Positions 42,749 to 50,165 of a DNA stretch of 50,165 nt are shown here, one piece after another (the stretch's first letter is position 1; every line of letters starts with the position of its first letter). The stretch is from Desulfatiglans sp. Its GTDB lineage: Bacteria > Desulfobacterota > DSM-4660 > Desulfatiglandales > HGW-15. Under the pieces are notes generated by a model that did not search any database, was not told the DNA's origin, and saw only the letters and a program-made list of their open reading frames with translations. The stretch covers positions 1 to 50,165 of the forward strand of contig JAAZBV010000010.1 in NCBI GenBank assembly GCA_012513605.1, in the 5' to 3' direction. A program made the position numbers and the translations under genes.

Positions 42749-42955
42749 ATGTCACCAAATTGCACCAGATGTGAGCATTATTATATAACCTGGGATCAAA
42801 AATTCCCTTATGGTTGCAGGGCTATGGGTTTTAAAAGCAAAGAGATGCCCTCCATAGCGGTATTAAATAATTCAGGTATGGATTGCCTCCAATTCAAGGC
42901 AAAAAAAATAAAAAAAAATGTGGGCAGAGGGTATACAAGGGCGAGACTTATCTGA
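42749..42955 (+). CDS. Small cysteine-rich protein, putative metal-binding
   Basis: This 68-residue protein has CTRCEHYYITWDQKFPYGC, then MGFKSKEMPS and SGMDC. The four Cys are at 5, 8, 23 and 46, arranged as a likely single metal site. A basic tail follows (AKKIKKNVGRGYTRARLI). I recall similar short proteins with the same CxxC..YYITWDxxFPYGCRA pattern in Deltaproteobacteria, without an assigned function. The ATG at 42749 lies 1 bp beyond the stop of the cNMP-binding gene. Its ribosome site CGGAGA is inside that gene. An earlier start at 42728 is possible. The pairing hints that the two act together. Confidence 0.72.
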   Translation: MSPNCTRCEHYYITWDQKFPYGCRAMGFKSKEMPSIAVLNNSGMDCLQFKAKKIKKNVGRGYTRARLI

Positions 42956-42959
42956 CATC

Positions 42960-43395
42960 AGCTTTTACTTGATGATTTAAAAGTATTCCTGGTGGAATTA
43001 ATAACAGCGGGCCTCTCCTGTGGGGTATTTCTCCTGACATATACTATTCTCCTTTAACTTATAACCGACCTAGCAGATTTTGAACTGGGTACACGTTAGC
43101 CTGGTATGATGAACACAGGGCCTCCCGATTCCCGCTCAGATGACTTCCATGCATGCATGAGGTCTCCGACCCAGTCAAGTCCTTACAGCCCTTACCATGA
43201 CAGTCCATAAGGTGTTGCCTACTGTACAATTGAAGTACATCGGCACTTGAACTCAAACCTATTACGAGGCTCAATACTCAGCCTGCACTGTCCCTTGTCA
43301 ACGCTTCAGCTATAATGTTCCCATTATTGCCACATGACTCAGGGCTGGTGTGGGTGGTTAGCCCTTCACCATAGTGTAATATTTAAACCTGTCAT
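42960..43395 (-). mobile_element. Structured, GC-richer element of unknown type, possible mobile-element or intron fragment
   Basis: No intact gene is here. Read on the minus strand, a strong ribosome site and ATG near 43403 give only nine codons (MTGLNITLW) before a stop. About 300 nt with many small hairpins follow: GGCT..AGCC twice, TGTAC..GTACA, and GGTC..GACC. Then AAAGGAG and an ATG near 43060 start a 30-codon frame (MSGEIPHRRGPLL) that ends near the small Cys gene. This resembles the RNA domain plus truncated ORF of a group II intron or similar element. The assignment is tentative; base composition differs from the flanks. Confidence 0.3.
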
Positions 43396-43431
43396 ATCTT
43401 AACCTCCTTTAAAAAATTATTGGACAATGAA

Positions 43432-43468
43432 CAATAATCAATAAACAGATATCAATAATCAATAAACA
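43432..43468. repeat. 16-bp direct repeat in AT-rich spacer; rest of 43400-43913 without a supported gene
   Basis: CAATAATCAATAAACA occurs at 43432-43447 and 43453-43468 (21-bp period). Further on, GCCCAAATG..CATTGGGC-type inverted arms (about 43591-43640), a duplicated ACTAAATAAC (about 43801-43820) and TGTGCC/GGCACA (43822-43827 with 43834-43839) are visible. Small open frames in either direction lack ribosome sites and look fortuitous. Confidence 0.45.
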
Positions 43469-43913
43469 TAAAACAGGTGAAACAAATTATTGGGAAAAGA
43501 TGGGGCATTATTAAAAAGAATCGATCTTATGTCAACTGGTTCGCAGGGGTGCTTGGAACTTTAATAGTTTATTTGCCGGTAAATCGTCAAAGCCCAAATG
43601 CCTGTCGGTCATATGCCTTTGCTAAGGCTTCATTGGGCCAAGCAGCAGAGGCATCTAAGATATTAACACTCAAATAAAGGGTTAAAAGAGTCAAACATCC
43701 GAATATCTTATTTAGAGTTTTATTAATGCCCTTTGCCACTGCCTGAACAGCAGGTTTATGACTTGCCAAAACTATAACTCACGTGATATATTTTGCCCTC
43801 ACTAAATAACACTAAATAACATGTGCCCTGTACGGCACACACCTTGTTTTACAGCAAAGAGCCCTGATGAGCCGCTGTCTAACTCTAAGAAACCCGGCAG
43901 AAAGGAATCAACC

Positions 43914-44372
43914 ATGCTAGACTTACTAAAAAGGTTTGAACGGTTTCTAATTCAAATACTCATGATTATGATGGCTATTGTTTTATTGCTTGTAACGATA
44001 GATCTGGGCTGGACTATCTACAAAGATATATCACAGCCACCCTACCTGATCCTTTCAGTTGACCAACTGCTGGAACTATTCGGGCTCTTTATGCTTGTTA
44101 TTATCGGGATTGAACTACTGGAAACAATCATGAAAACCTACCTGACTCAAGGCATACCGCATTACGAGGTTGTCTTGTCAGTGGCAATTATAGCCATTGC
44201 CCGAAAGGTTATCATACTCGACCTTAAAGATATAAATGGACTATATCTCATCGGGATAGCATCTATAATACTGGCCTTGACTGTTGGTTACTACTTCATG
44301 AAAAAAACAGAGAAGGGCATCACAGAGAATGCCAAAGGCATCCCGCAAATAAAAAACTCTGTATCAAAATAA
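43914..44372 (+). CDS. psiE: PsiE-like phosphate-starvation-inducible membrane protein
   Basis: This 152-residue protein has four hydrophobic helices (about 11-33, 52-75, 86-105 and 110-130). It shows the family-typical segments 'LFMLVIIGIELLETIMKTYL' and 'ISVAIIAIARKVIILDL'-like sequence, here VVLSVAIIAIARKVIILD. The match is to the PsiE family, best known from E. coli phosphate-starvation induction, with an undefined membrane role. The ATG at 43914 follows AAAGGAATCAACC. The longer frame from 43821 lacks a ribosome site and would add a non-family extension. A decayed YrbL-like gene follows 15 bp later. Confidence 0.85.
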   Translation: MLDLLKRFERFLIQILMIMMAIVLLLVTIDLGWTIYKDISQPPYLILSVDQLLELFGLFMLVIIGIELLETIMKTYLTQGIPHYEVVLSVAIIAIARKVIILDLKDINGLYLIGIASIILALTVGYYFMKKTEKGITENAKGIPQIKNSVSK

Positions 44373-44386
44373 TTGTGGATGGTTAT

Positions 44387-44897
44387 ATGAACACGCGACA
44401 GGCTCAATGTGAAAAAAGTACTACAGTCTTCTTTAAAAACGTGGTGTACCGTGGGATATGATTCCCAAGTATTATGGTGACGTCATAACAAATCTGGGCA
44501 CAGGTTCTCTTTTTGAATTAATTTTGGATCATAATGGTGCAGTGTCTAAAAATTTAGGATATTATATAAACTCAAATGAGCTAATAGAAACATACTATAA
44601 CATCCTGTCAAATTCATTATTTTTTCTGAAAGACTATTTATTAAAGCACCAGATTTTAACAACCACACTGGCATGTAGAAATATTTTGTGTCAAAGGAAC
44701 AAATCCGGAATTTGTAGGTTATTCATTGTCGATAATATAGGGAACACGGACTATATACCAATTTGTGATTATGTCAGATGTTTGGCAAAGAATAAAATAC
44801 TTCAGAGGTGAGACGTTTTGAGGAGACATTATTAGATGTATACACACAAAACAAAGCATTGAATCGAATGATTACAGGTTTGAGAGGTTATACTTAA
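44387..44897 (+). pseudogene. Decayed YrbL-like (PhoP-regulated kinase-like) gene
   Basis: Translation across frames gives segments in the order and with the motifs of YrbL-PhoP_reg proteins: a R..E.KKYYSLL piece, KRGVPWDMIPKYYGDV, TGSLFELILDHNG, 'ILTTTLACRNILCQRN', 'VDNIGNTDYIPI' and a final RRFEETLLDVYTQNKAL. Three lesions separate them. One A is missing in the run at 44412-44417. A TAA at 44434-44436 interrupts the frame just before KRGVPW. A one-base deletion near 44807 turns an expected Trp codon into TGA. The N-terminal ATP-loop region is also absent. A 117-codon open piece from 44458 survives. It is very probably non-functional. Confidence 0.8.
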
Positions 44898-45040
44898 CCA
44901 GTATCTGTCGAAAATGAGGCAAGTTCTGTATGGGCACTATAACTAATGGTTATCATATTTAACAATGAGAGGCAGAACATCAAATTTGACTGTGGGAATA
45001 AGATCGAACCCAATAATAAAATATTCAATCTGGAAATGAT

Positions 45041-45718
45041 ATGAGATCATTAAAAACATCAAGGCTATTATGTCTATTCCTCGTTCTGGGTTTTTCCAGT
45101 TTGCTTTTTTCATCATGCGGTTTAATTGCTACTTCTTATCTCATTGTGACAGCGCCATACAAGGTGACAAAATTCACTGTAAAAACAATATATGGCACAG
45201 GAAAGGTCATTTATAAAATCGGGGAATTCACCTTTAATGTGGTGAAGGCCCCTTTCAACTGGCCTTTTACCAATGAGGGGCTTGAGTCTATTGATGGCCT
45301 CTCTCCAAAAGAGGCAATAGCGCAGGGTCGTGTAAAAATGGCCCCCTATGTTGTTAATGGCAAAGAATATGTACCCATGTCCTTTAAAGAGGCAGGTGAA
45401 TATAGGGAGGTGGGGATTGCATCCTGGTATGGCAAAGAGACCATGAAAAAGAAGGGGGGACACATGACCGCTAATGGTGAGGCATTTGAACCTGATGGTC
45501 TTAACGCCGCCCACAAGCACCTTCCCCTCCCTTTCTATGTGAGGGTTACAAATCTTGAAAACAAGAAGTCAATAATAGTAAGGGTAAATGATCGCGGCCC
45601 TTTTGTAGATAACAGGATAATCGACCTCAGCGCGGGGGCAGCAAAAAGATTGGGATTTTATAAAAAGGGAACGGCCAGGGTACTGGTTGAGGCTATTGAG
45701 GTAGAGGGAATCGAATAA
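45041..45718 (+). CDS. rlpA: RlpA-like septal/envelope lipoprotein (double-psi beta-barrel)
   Basis: This 225-residue protein has a lipoprotein signal (LLCLFLVLGFSSLLFSSC), so Cys26 is the lipidation site. After about 90 residues of linker and helices comes the RlpA barrel: GIASWYGKE, GHMTANGEAF, 'NAAHKHLPLPFYVRVTNL' and VRVNDRGPFVDNRIIDLS. In RlpA these residues cleave denuded glycan strands at the septum (lytic transglycosylase). No C-terminal SPOR domain follows, so septal targeting by SPOR is absent. The ribosome site is weak. The gene is isolated, with the ParE remnant downstream. Confidence 0.9.
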   Translation: MRSLKTSRLLCLFLVLGFSSLLFSSCGLIATSYLIVTAPYKVTKFTVKTIYGTGKVIYKIGEFTFNVVKAPFNWPFTNEGLESIDGLSPKEAIAQGRVKMAPYVVNGKEYVPMSFKEAGEYREVGIASWYGKETMKKKGGHMTANGEAFEPDGLNAAHKHLPLPFYVRVTNLENKKSIIVRVNDRGPFVDNRIIDLSAGAAKRLGFYKKGTARVLVEAIEVEGIE

Positions 45719-45787
45719 GGATTTGGTCAAACAGGAAGTCCCTATCATTAATAATCTTAAGGAGGCTAAAAACCATTCTAAATAGAT

Positions 45788-45913
45788 TCATTTAGCGAGA
45801 AATTTATATTGCCTTGCACCATGAATAATACGAAGAACCTGAATAGCAGAAACTTTTATCACATAAAAAACAAAATAATTGGTAAATTGATTTAATATTT
45901 CAACCGATATCTG
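45788..45913 (-). pseudogene. C-terminal remnant of a ParE/RelE-type toxin gene
   Basis: A 41-codon open frame without a start ends FVFYVIKVSAIQVLRIIHGAR, then QYKFLAK and TGA. The 'NYFVFY..vsaIqVLRIIHGAR' pattern is the C-terminal strand-strand signature of ParE toxins. Upstream in frame a TAA cuts it at 45914, and no antitoxin gene is present on either side. It is a remnant of a toxin-antitoxin module. The rest of 45719-45981 shows no gene. Confidence 0.65.
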
Positions 45914-45981
45914 TTATACTTTTGCCACTTTTGAAAATTATTTCCATTTACAATTAACAACCTCCAGACACGGAGAGATAT

Positions 45982-48900
45982 ATGCCGTCAAACGCCCTTG
46001 AGGCAAATATAAAGAGCAGCCGGGTTGATGTGATTATCCGGGAGGAATACCATATCCTTATGGAGGTTATGGAGAGATACACCGGGGTTACTGACAACCT
46101 CAGGGTGTTTATAACAGAGCTGTGCCATCCTTATAAAAACTGGAGATTCATAATAAAAGAGGCTAGGGGTTATTCCCTTGATTATTTTCACCTTTTAAAA
46201 GGGCATGAAAAGGGGCCGATAGCCGCAAGCCTTTTTGTTGATATCTTTCTTGACACCATTACAGAATCACAGGATACAACAGTTTATCAGGATGGGGCTG
46301 ATAACCTCCTGGTATACATTCAGAAGATTATCAATGAGGCAAAAGAAAACCTGGCAGACTTTTTACCGGTAATTGAGCATGGTCTTACAGAGATATGCAG
46401 CCTTGATGATGACAAATTTCTCCTGTTTGTGAAAAGCTTTTACCAGATAAACCGGATCATCTCGCCCTTAGCTGAAATAACTGATGATGGTCTGTTAACC
46501 GCTGCTAATAATCTTCTTATAAGGTATCTCAAGAGATCATATGATTTCTGGGCAGGGCATAAGGACCCTCTGGAATGGTTTATAAATGAGGCAGGCATAC
46601 CTGTTGAGGCAAAAAAAAATCTTGATGTGATTTTTGCCAGCGTATCACACGAGGATCTTAAAAAACTCAATGAAACACTGGAAAAGAATACCCACGAACT
46701 TAAGGATGATAAAAAGGGGCTTTTTAATGTACTGATAAACCTGCCCGGATACAGGCAGATTGCAGATCATTACAGGAAGATCCCAAGGCTGCTCTTTAAA
46801 AAGGGCGAAGAGACAGGGCACGGGCAATACTGGAAGCTCATCTTTCTATTCCATATCATGAATACTGACGGGCTTAATGTAATACATGAAGAGACTCTCA
46901 GGGAGGTAAACAGGACCTTAACCCTGCTTATAAACACTGAAAAGCCCAAACATCTTCGGCCTCTGATCCTTAAGACCTTTGGAATTCTGAAGGAGAGTGT
47001 AAACCTCTACCCCGGCACTGCGCTTAACTGTGTTGGAAATATGGGGAATGCAATTTACAGGACAGACGAAAGTGAACTGGTCGACTTTTTTCTTGAGAGC
47101 GTAATGGAGCTGGGCTTCCAGACACCTGATTTCAAAGGTGTTGGAAATGACTGGCAGGCAAAGGTCAACATGGCCCATATACTCAATATCAGGACATGGC
47201 TTGAGATCATTGAAATAAACCCTGCATGGTCAAAAAAACTGTTATCATCCCTGATAATATATCTCTCTATAGGAGGGGTATATATAAAGGATACTGACCT
47301 CTTCCCACGGGATATCACAAACCTGCTCAACAGTGATATTGCAGGTGTATACAACCTTATTAAACAGCTTACCAGGCTTTTCCCTGCCTATTTTAACGAG
47401 ATAGGGGCAGAGGGACGGCTCAGGGATATCTCAACAAGGATAGACGAAATAACATTCAGGAAGGATGCACTAGTACACTTCCTGCGCAAGCAGAGCCATG
47501 TTGAAAGCAGCAACAGGATCATAGGCCTGATGGAGGCAATGCTCCATTTCTGGCTCACAAAAGAAAGAGGTGGCCTTGAGGAGTACCTGCCTCCTGACAT
47601 ATACATGCAGATAGAAGAGGAAGGCCCCTATTTTGATGGGGTTCACGAATTGATTAACGAGCTATTTCAAAAGAAAGGGCTCCATAGCACAAAGGATCTC
47701 CTTGATCTTGATATAAATGCTATAAAAGAGATAACCGGTGTTAAGCCTGTTGATAAAGAGCGGCTTGAGCTTTCTGTTATCCTCTACAGGCTCCTTGTGC
47801 AGAAATATTCCATTGATTCACTTGAACTGGAAAGCTATGTGAACCAGCTGACAGCAGGCTCATTCCCTGAAATAAACCTCCTCCAGGAGGCGTTAAAACA
47901 GGAAGAGACCTATACAAAGATAAATAATCTCCTTGCTTATCTTGAAAGGTTAAAGGGGATAATACTTTCACAGGAGAGGTATGACATAAGAGAGGACATC
48001 TATCATAAACGCCACTTTACAGTGGATATACCATCCATGTACGGCAGTTATCATGAAAAAAAATTTGATGCCCTTGGCCTGACATTCAGGCTTGAATCCT
48101 TTGTTAACACCCTTTTTGATGACCTTGTGCAGAATACTGACCTTAGCCTGATCACCCGTGAAACCTTTTTCAGGATCAATGATTACCTGATACTTTTTTA
48201 CAGAGCACTGAGGCTTGACGGGATCATATCATCAGAGATAGAAAAACAGCTTGATCTCCTCGGCCATTCGCTCAGGGTGAGGGGGTTCACATTTACCCAG
48301 TTTATCGATATATTCAGGGGATTTTCACAGGCAGTAAGCAACCTGGTAAATGATTACTTTAACTCCATTCATGAAGAGAACCTGACAAAAATAATAACAA
48401 GGCTTCCCGGAGAATCACTTCTGCCCAAGTATCACCCTGAGGGCGGGATATTTGACAGGGAGAGGCTTACCCACCGGGTCTCAGAGGTCTTTTTAAGGGA
48501 AAGGATAGCCTTTGCACTGGGTCTTCAGCAACTGGATCTGTTTTTAACCAGGATCATGAGCACACTCTTCAGGCAGGCGGATGAACTACCCAATGAAAAA
48601 CTGCACCTGCTCCTCAATTATGACCCCCAGAAGGCTATCTCACCCATAGTATCCCCCAACCCCTCTGTCTCAGGGGTGATACACATGGGCAACAAGGGGT
48701 ATAACCTTGTAAGCCTGCATGAGAATGGTTTCAGGGTGCCTCCCGGCTTTATTATAACAACCGAGGTCTACAGATACTGGGAGATAATAGAGGGGTATGA
48801 GCCCGCAGAGATAAATTTCAGGAAACAGGTGGAAAGAGAGCTAAAAGAGATTGAAAAACAGACAGGGAGACTATTCGGCAACCCTGAAAAACCCCTGCTC

Positions 48901-50154
48901 CTCTCTGTAAGAAGCGGAGCGCCTATATCACAGCCCGGTATGATGGACACATTCTTAAATGTCGGGATTAATGAAGAGATAGTGCATGGGATTATTGATA
49001 TTACAGGGAATGCATGGTTTGCCTGGGACTGTTACAGGAGGTTTTTACAGTCATATGGTATGGCATTCGGCCTGAACAGGAATGACTTCGATGATATTAT
49101 CGGAAGGGCAAAGGAGGAGCGCAATGTACTCCATAAAATAGAACTTTCCGGTGAAAAGATGAGAGAGACCTCATTCAAGTACAGAGATTTCATTATAGGA
49201 CAAGGCATTAAGCTTGAAGAATCACCTGTCAGGCAGCTCTATATCATAATAGACAAGGTAATGAAGTCATGGAATACAGGCAAGGCAAAGGCATATCGTA
49301 AAATCATGAAGCTCTCTGATGACTGGGGAACAGCAGTGATCATCCAGCAAATGGTGTTTGGCAACAGGGCAAAAGATTCAGGCTCAGGTGTTCTCTTTAC
49401 ACATAACCCCAGGCTTTCAGGAGGTCTTGTGACCCTGTGGGGCGATTATACATTAGGCAACCAGGGAGAGGATGTTGTGTCAGGGCTTGTGAATACCCTT
49501 CCTCTATCAGAAAGACAGGCCGAGATTGAAAACAGGGATGTTGAGAGTTCATTACAGAATTCATTTCCTGAGATATACAACGCCATGAAGAATTATGTGA
49601 GCGCGCTTATATATGAGAAAAACTGGAGCCCCCAGGAGATGGAGTTTACATTTGAATCAGGAAAAGAAAAGGACCTCTATTTTCTCCAGACACGTGACAT
49701 GGCAATAAGGCATGGCAAAAAGGTATTATCATTTGTCGGTAAGCCTGAGACAAACGCAAGGTTTATAGGGCACGGAATAGGGGTGAGCGGCGGGGCAATG
49801 AGCGGCAGGGTGGTATTTAATCTTGATGAAATCAGGGCATACAGGAAAACCGAGCCTGAAACACCACTGATACTGGTGAGGGGAGACACGGTCCCTGACG
49901 ATATCCAGGAGATATTTGAGAGTGATGGGCTGCTTACTGCAAGAGGAGGGTCAACCTCCCATGCGGCAATAGTTGCGCACAGGCTGGAGAAGACCTGTGT
50001 GGTTGGAAGCCCCAATCTGGTCTGCATGGAGCGTGACAGCAGCTGCTCCATAGAACAGATTCACCTAAAAACAGGTGACTGGCTGAGCATTGATGGTAGA
50101 GAAGGTTCAATATATCTGGGTAAACTTCAAATAGAAGAAATGTCAAGGAGGTAA
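45982..50154 (+). CDS. PPDK-like phosphotransferase with large N-terminal region and no PEP-binding barrel
   Basis: This is a 1390-residue protein. The first 890 or so residues are helical and of unknown family. Then comes a pyruvate-phosphate-dikinase ATP-grasp domain (MGNKGYNLVSLHENGFRVPPG near 900, SVRSGAPISQPGMMDTFLN, GTAVIIQQMVFGN, NQGEDVVSG). A phosphohistidine swivel domain with TARGGSTSHAAIVAH follows, in which His1327 is the phospho-acceptor. The protein ends about 60 residues after this. The C-terminal TIM barrel that binds PEP/pyruvate is absent, so it cannot be a complete PPDK. CGGAGA precedes the ATG. The next gene starts 3 bp later with its ribosome site inside this gene, so a partner subunit may follow. 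Confidence 0.85.
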   Translation: MPSNALEANIKSSRVDVIIREEYHILMEVMERYTGVTDNLRVFITELCHPYKNWRFIIKEARGYSLDYFHLLKGHEKGPIAASLFVDIFLDTITESQDTTVYQDGADNLLVYIQKIINEAKENLADFLPVIEHGLTEICSLDDDKFLLFVKSFYQINRIISPLAEITDDGLLTAANNLLIRYLKRSYDFWAGHKDPLEWFINEAGIPVEAKKNLDVIFASVSHEDLKKLNETLEKNTHELKDDKKGLFNVLINLPGYRQIADHYRKIPRLLFKKGEETGHGQYWKLIFLFHIMNTDGLNVIHEETLREVNRTLTLLINTEKPKHLRPLILKTFGILKESVNLYPGTALNCVGNMGNAIYRTDESELVDFFLESVMELGFQTPDFKGVGNDWQAKVNMAHILNIRTWLEIIEINPAWSKKLLSSLIIYLSIGGVYIKDTDLFPRDITNLLNSDIAGVYNLIKQLTRLFPAYFNEIGAEGRLRDISTRIDEITFRKDALVHFLRKQSHVESSNRIIGLMEAMLHFWLTKERGGLEEYLPPDIYMQIEEEGPYFDGVHELINELFQKKGLHSTKDLLDLDINAIKEITGVKPVDKERLELSVILYRLLVQKYSIDSLELESYVNQLTAGSFPEINLLQEALKQEETYTKINNLLAYLERLKGIILSQERYDIREDIYHKRHFTVDIPSMYGSYHEKKFDALGLTFRLESFVNTLFDDLVQNTDLSLITRETFFRINDYLILFYRALRLDGIISSEIEKQLDLLGHSLRVRGFTFTQFIDIFRGFSQAVSNLVNDYFNSIHEENLTKIITRLPGESLLPKYHPEGGIFDRERLTHRVSEVFLRERIAFALGLQQLDLFLTRIMSTLFRQADELPNEKLHLLLNYDPQKAISPIVSPNPSVSGVIHMGNKGYNLVSLHENGFRVPPGFIITTEVYRYWEIIEGYEPAEINFRKQVERELKEIEKQTGRLFGNPEKPLLLSVRSGAPISQPGMMDTFLNVGINEEIVHGIIDITGNAWFAWDCYRRFLQSYGMAFGLNRNDFDDIIGRAKEERNVLHKIELSGEKMRETSFKYRDFIIGQGIKLEESPVRQLYIIIDKVMKSWNTGKAKAYRKIMKLSDDWGTAVIIQQMVFGNRAKDSGSGVLFTHNPRLSGGLVTLWGDYTLGNQGEDVVSGLVNTLPLSERQAEIENRDVESSLQNSFPEIYNAMKNYVSALIYEKNWSPQEMEFTFESGKEKDLYFLQTRDMAIRHGKKVLSFVGKPETNARFIGHGIGVSGGAMSGRVVFNLDEIRAYRKTEPETPLILVRGDTVPDDIQEIFESDGLLTARGGSTSHAAIVAHRLEKTCVVGSPNLVCMERDSSCSIEQIHLKTGDWLSIDGREGSIYLGKLQIEEMSRR

Positions 50155-50157
50155 AAA

Positions 50158-50165
50158 ATGGAACA
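50158..50165 (+). CDS. Start of a downstream gene (partial)
   Basis: ATG GAA CA follows AAGGAGGTAAAAA, a near-perfect ribosome site overlapping the end of the PPDK-like gene. Only two complete codons are in the window, so the product cannot be named. Tight spacing implies co-translation with the PPDK-like protein. Confidence 0.6.

Noticed and set aside
43059-43274. 71-codon minus-strand frame
   Set aside because: No ribosome site; it falls within the hairpin-rich block and has no coding features.
43432-43468. CRISPR-like direct repeats
   Set aside because: Only two 16-bp AT-rich copies with a 5-bp gap; no array and no cas genes.
43477-43677. 66-codon frame resembling 'AFAKASLGQAAEAS' proteins, and the opposing 60-codon frame at 43587-43769
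   Set aside because: Both come from the same partly palindromic intergenic sequence, start at GTG/TTG without good ribosome sites, and match the kind of spurious translations often seen from repeats.
44458-44811. 117-codon frame as an intact small protein
   Set aside because: It is the middle of a YrbL-like gene whose ends lie in other frames or are lost; annotated as a pseudogene instead.
1-50165. tRNA, rRNA, tmRNA genes
   Set aside because: I inspected the gene-free stretches by eye and found no cloverleaf or conserved rRNA sequence. A tRNAscan-SE or Infernal run would be decisive.

Overview
The window looks like a chromosomal segment of a moderately AT-rich Gram-negative anaerobe. The best fit is the Desulfobacterota (former Deltaproteobacteria). 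This is an inference from gene content: a group III iron alcohol dehydrogenase, many lipoproteins and exported proteins, a UPF0182 membrane protein, a PPDK-like giant protein and a PabB-PabC fusion. No rRNA, tRNA or CRISPR array was found.

Layout. 0.2-6.2 kb: a lipoprotein divergent from an Fe-alcohol dehydrogenase, a zinc-ribbon protein, a periplasmic binding protein paired with a chemoreceptor, and a DjlA-like co-chaperone. 6.4-13.5 kb: a minus-strand leuA-leuC-leuD-ilvB-ilvN-ilvC operon. It is preceded by a promoter, a 32-codon leader peptide rich in Ile/Val/Leu, and a terminator/antiterminator pair, which together form an attenuator. 13.5-16.5 kb: a structured leader, then pabA and a pabB-pabC fusion. 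16.7-23.7 kb: a 2089-residue exported protein with three PASTA repeats, followed by a small exported protein. 23.8-26.6 kb: a methyltransferase, an RRM protein, a cold-shock protein with an overlapping upstream ORF, and a divergent MreB-like protein. 26.7-33.3 kb: a minus-strand DAHP synthase-pepT-hrpA group. Its leader encodes a peptide with five Trp codons followed by two tandem terminators, a textbook tryptophan attenuator. 33.3-41.8 kb: UPF0182, metG, a SpoU-type RNA methylase, a degenerate PP2C-like membrane protein and a ComEA-like protein. 42-46 kb: a more accessory stretch with a cNMP-binding protein behind two identical palindromes, a small Cys protein, a structured element of unknown type, PsiE, a decayed YrbL-like pseudogene, RlpA and a ParE toxin remnant. 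46-50.2 kb: a 1390-residue PPDK-like protein with no PEP-binding barrel, then the first codons of another gene.

Together the biosynthetic genes supply branched-chain amino acids, chorismate and folate precursors. The two main biosynthetic operons carry independent ribosome-mediated attenuators readable directly from the sequence. The most unusual proteins are the PASTA giant (which has a nucleotidyltransferase-like motif near its N-terminus), the truncated-architecture PPDK and the active-site-degenerate PP2C-NTF2 protein.
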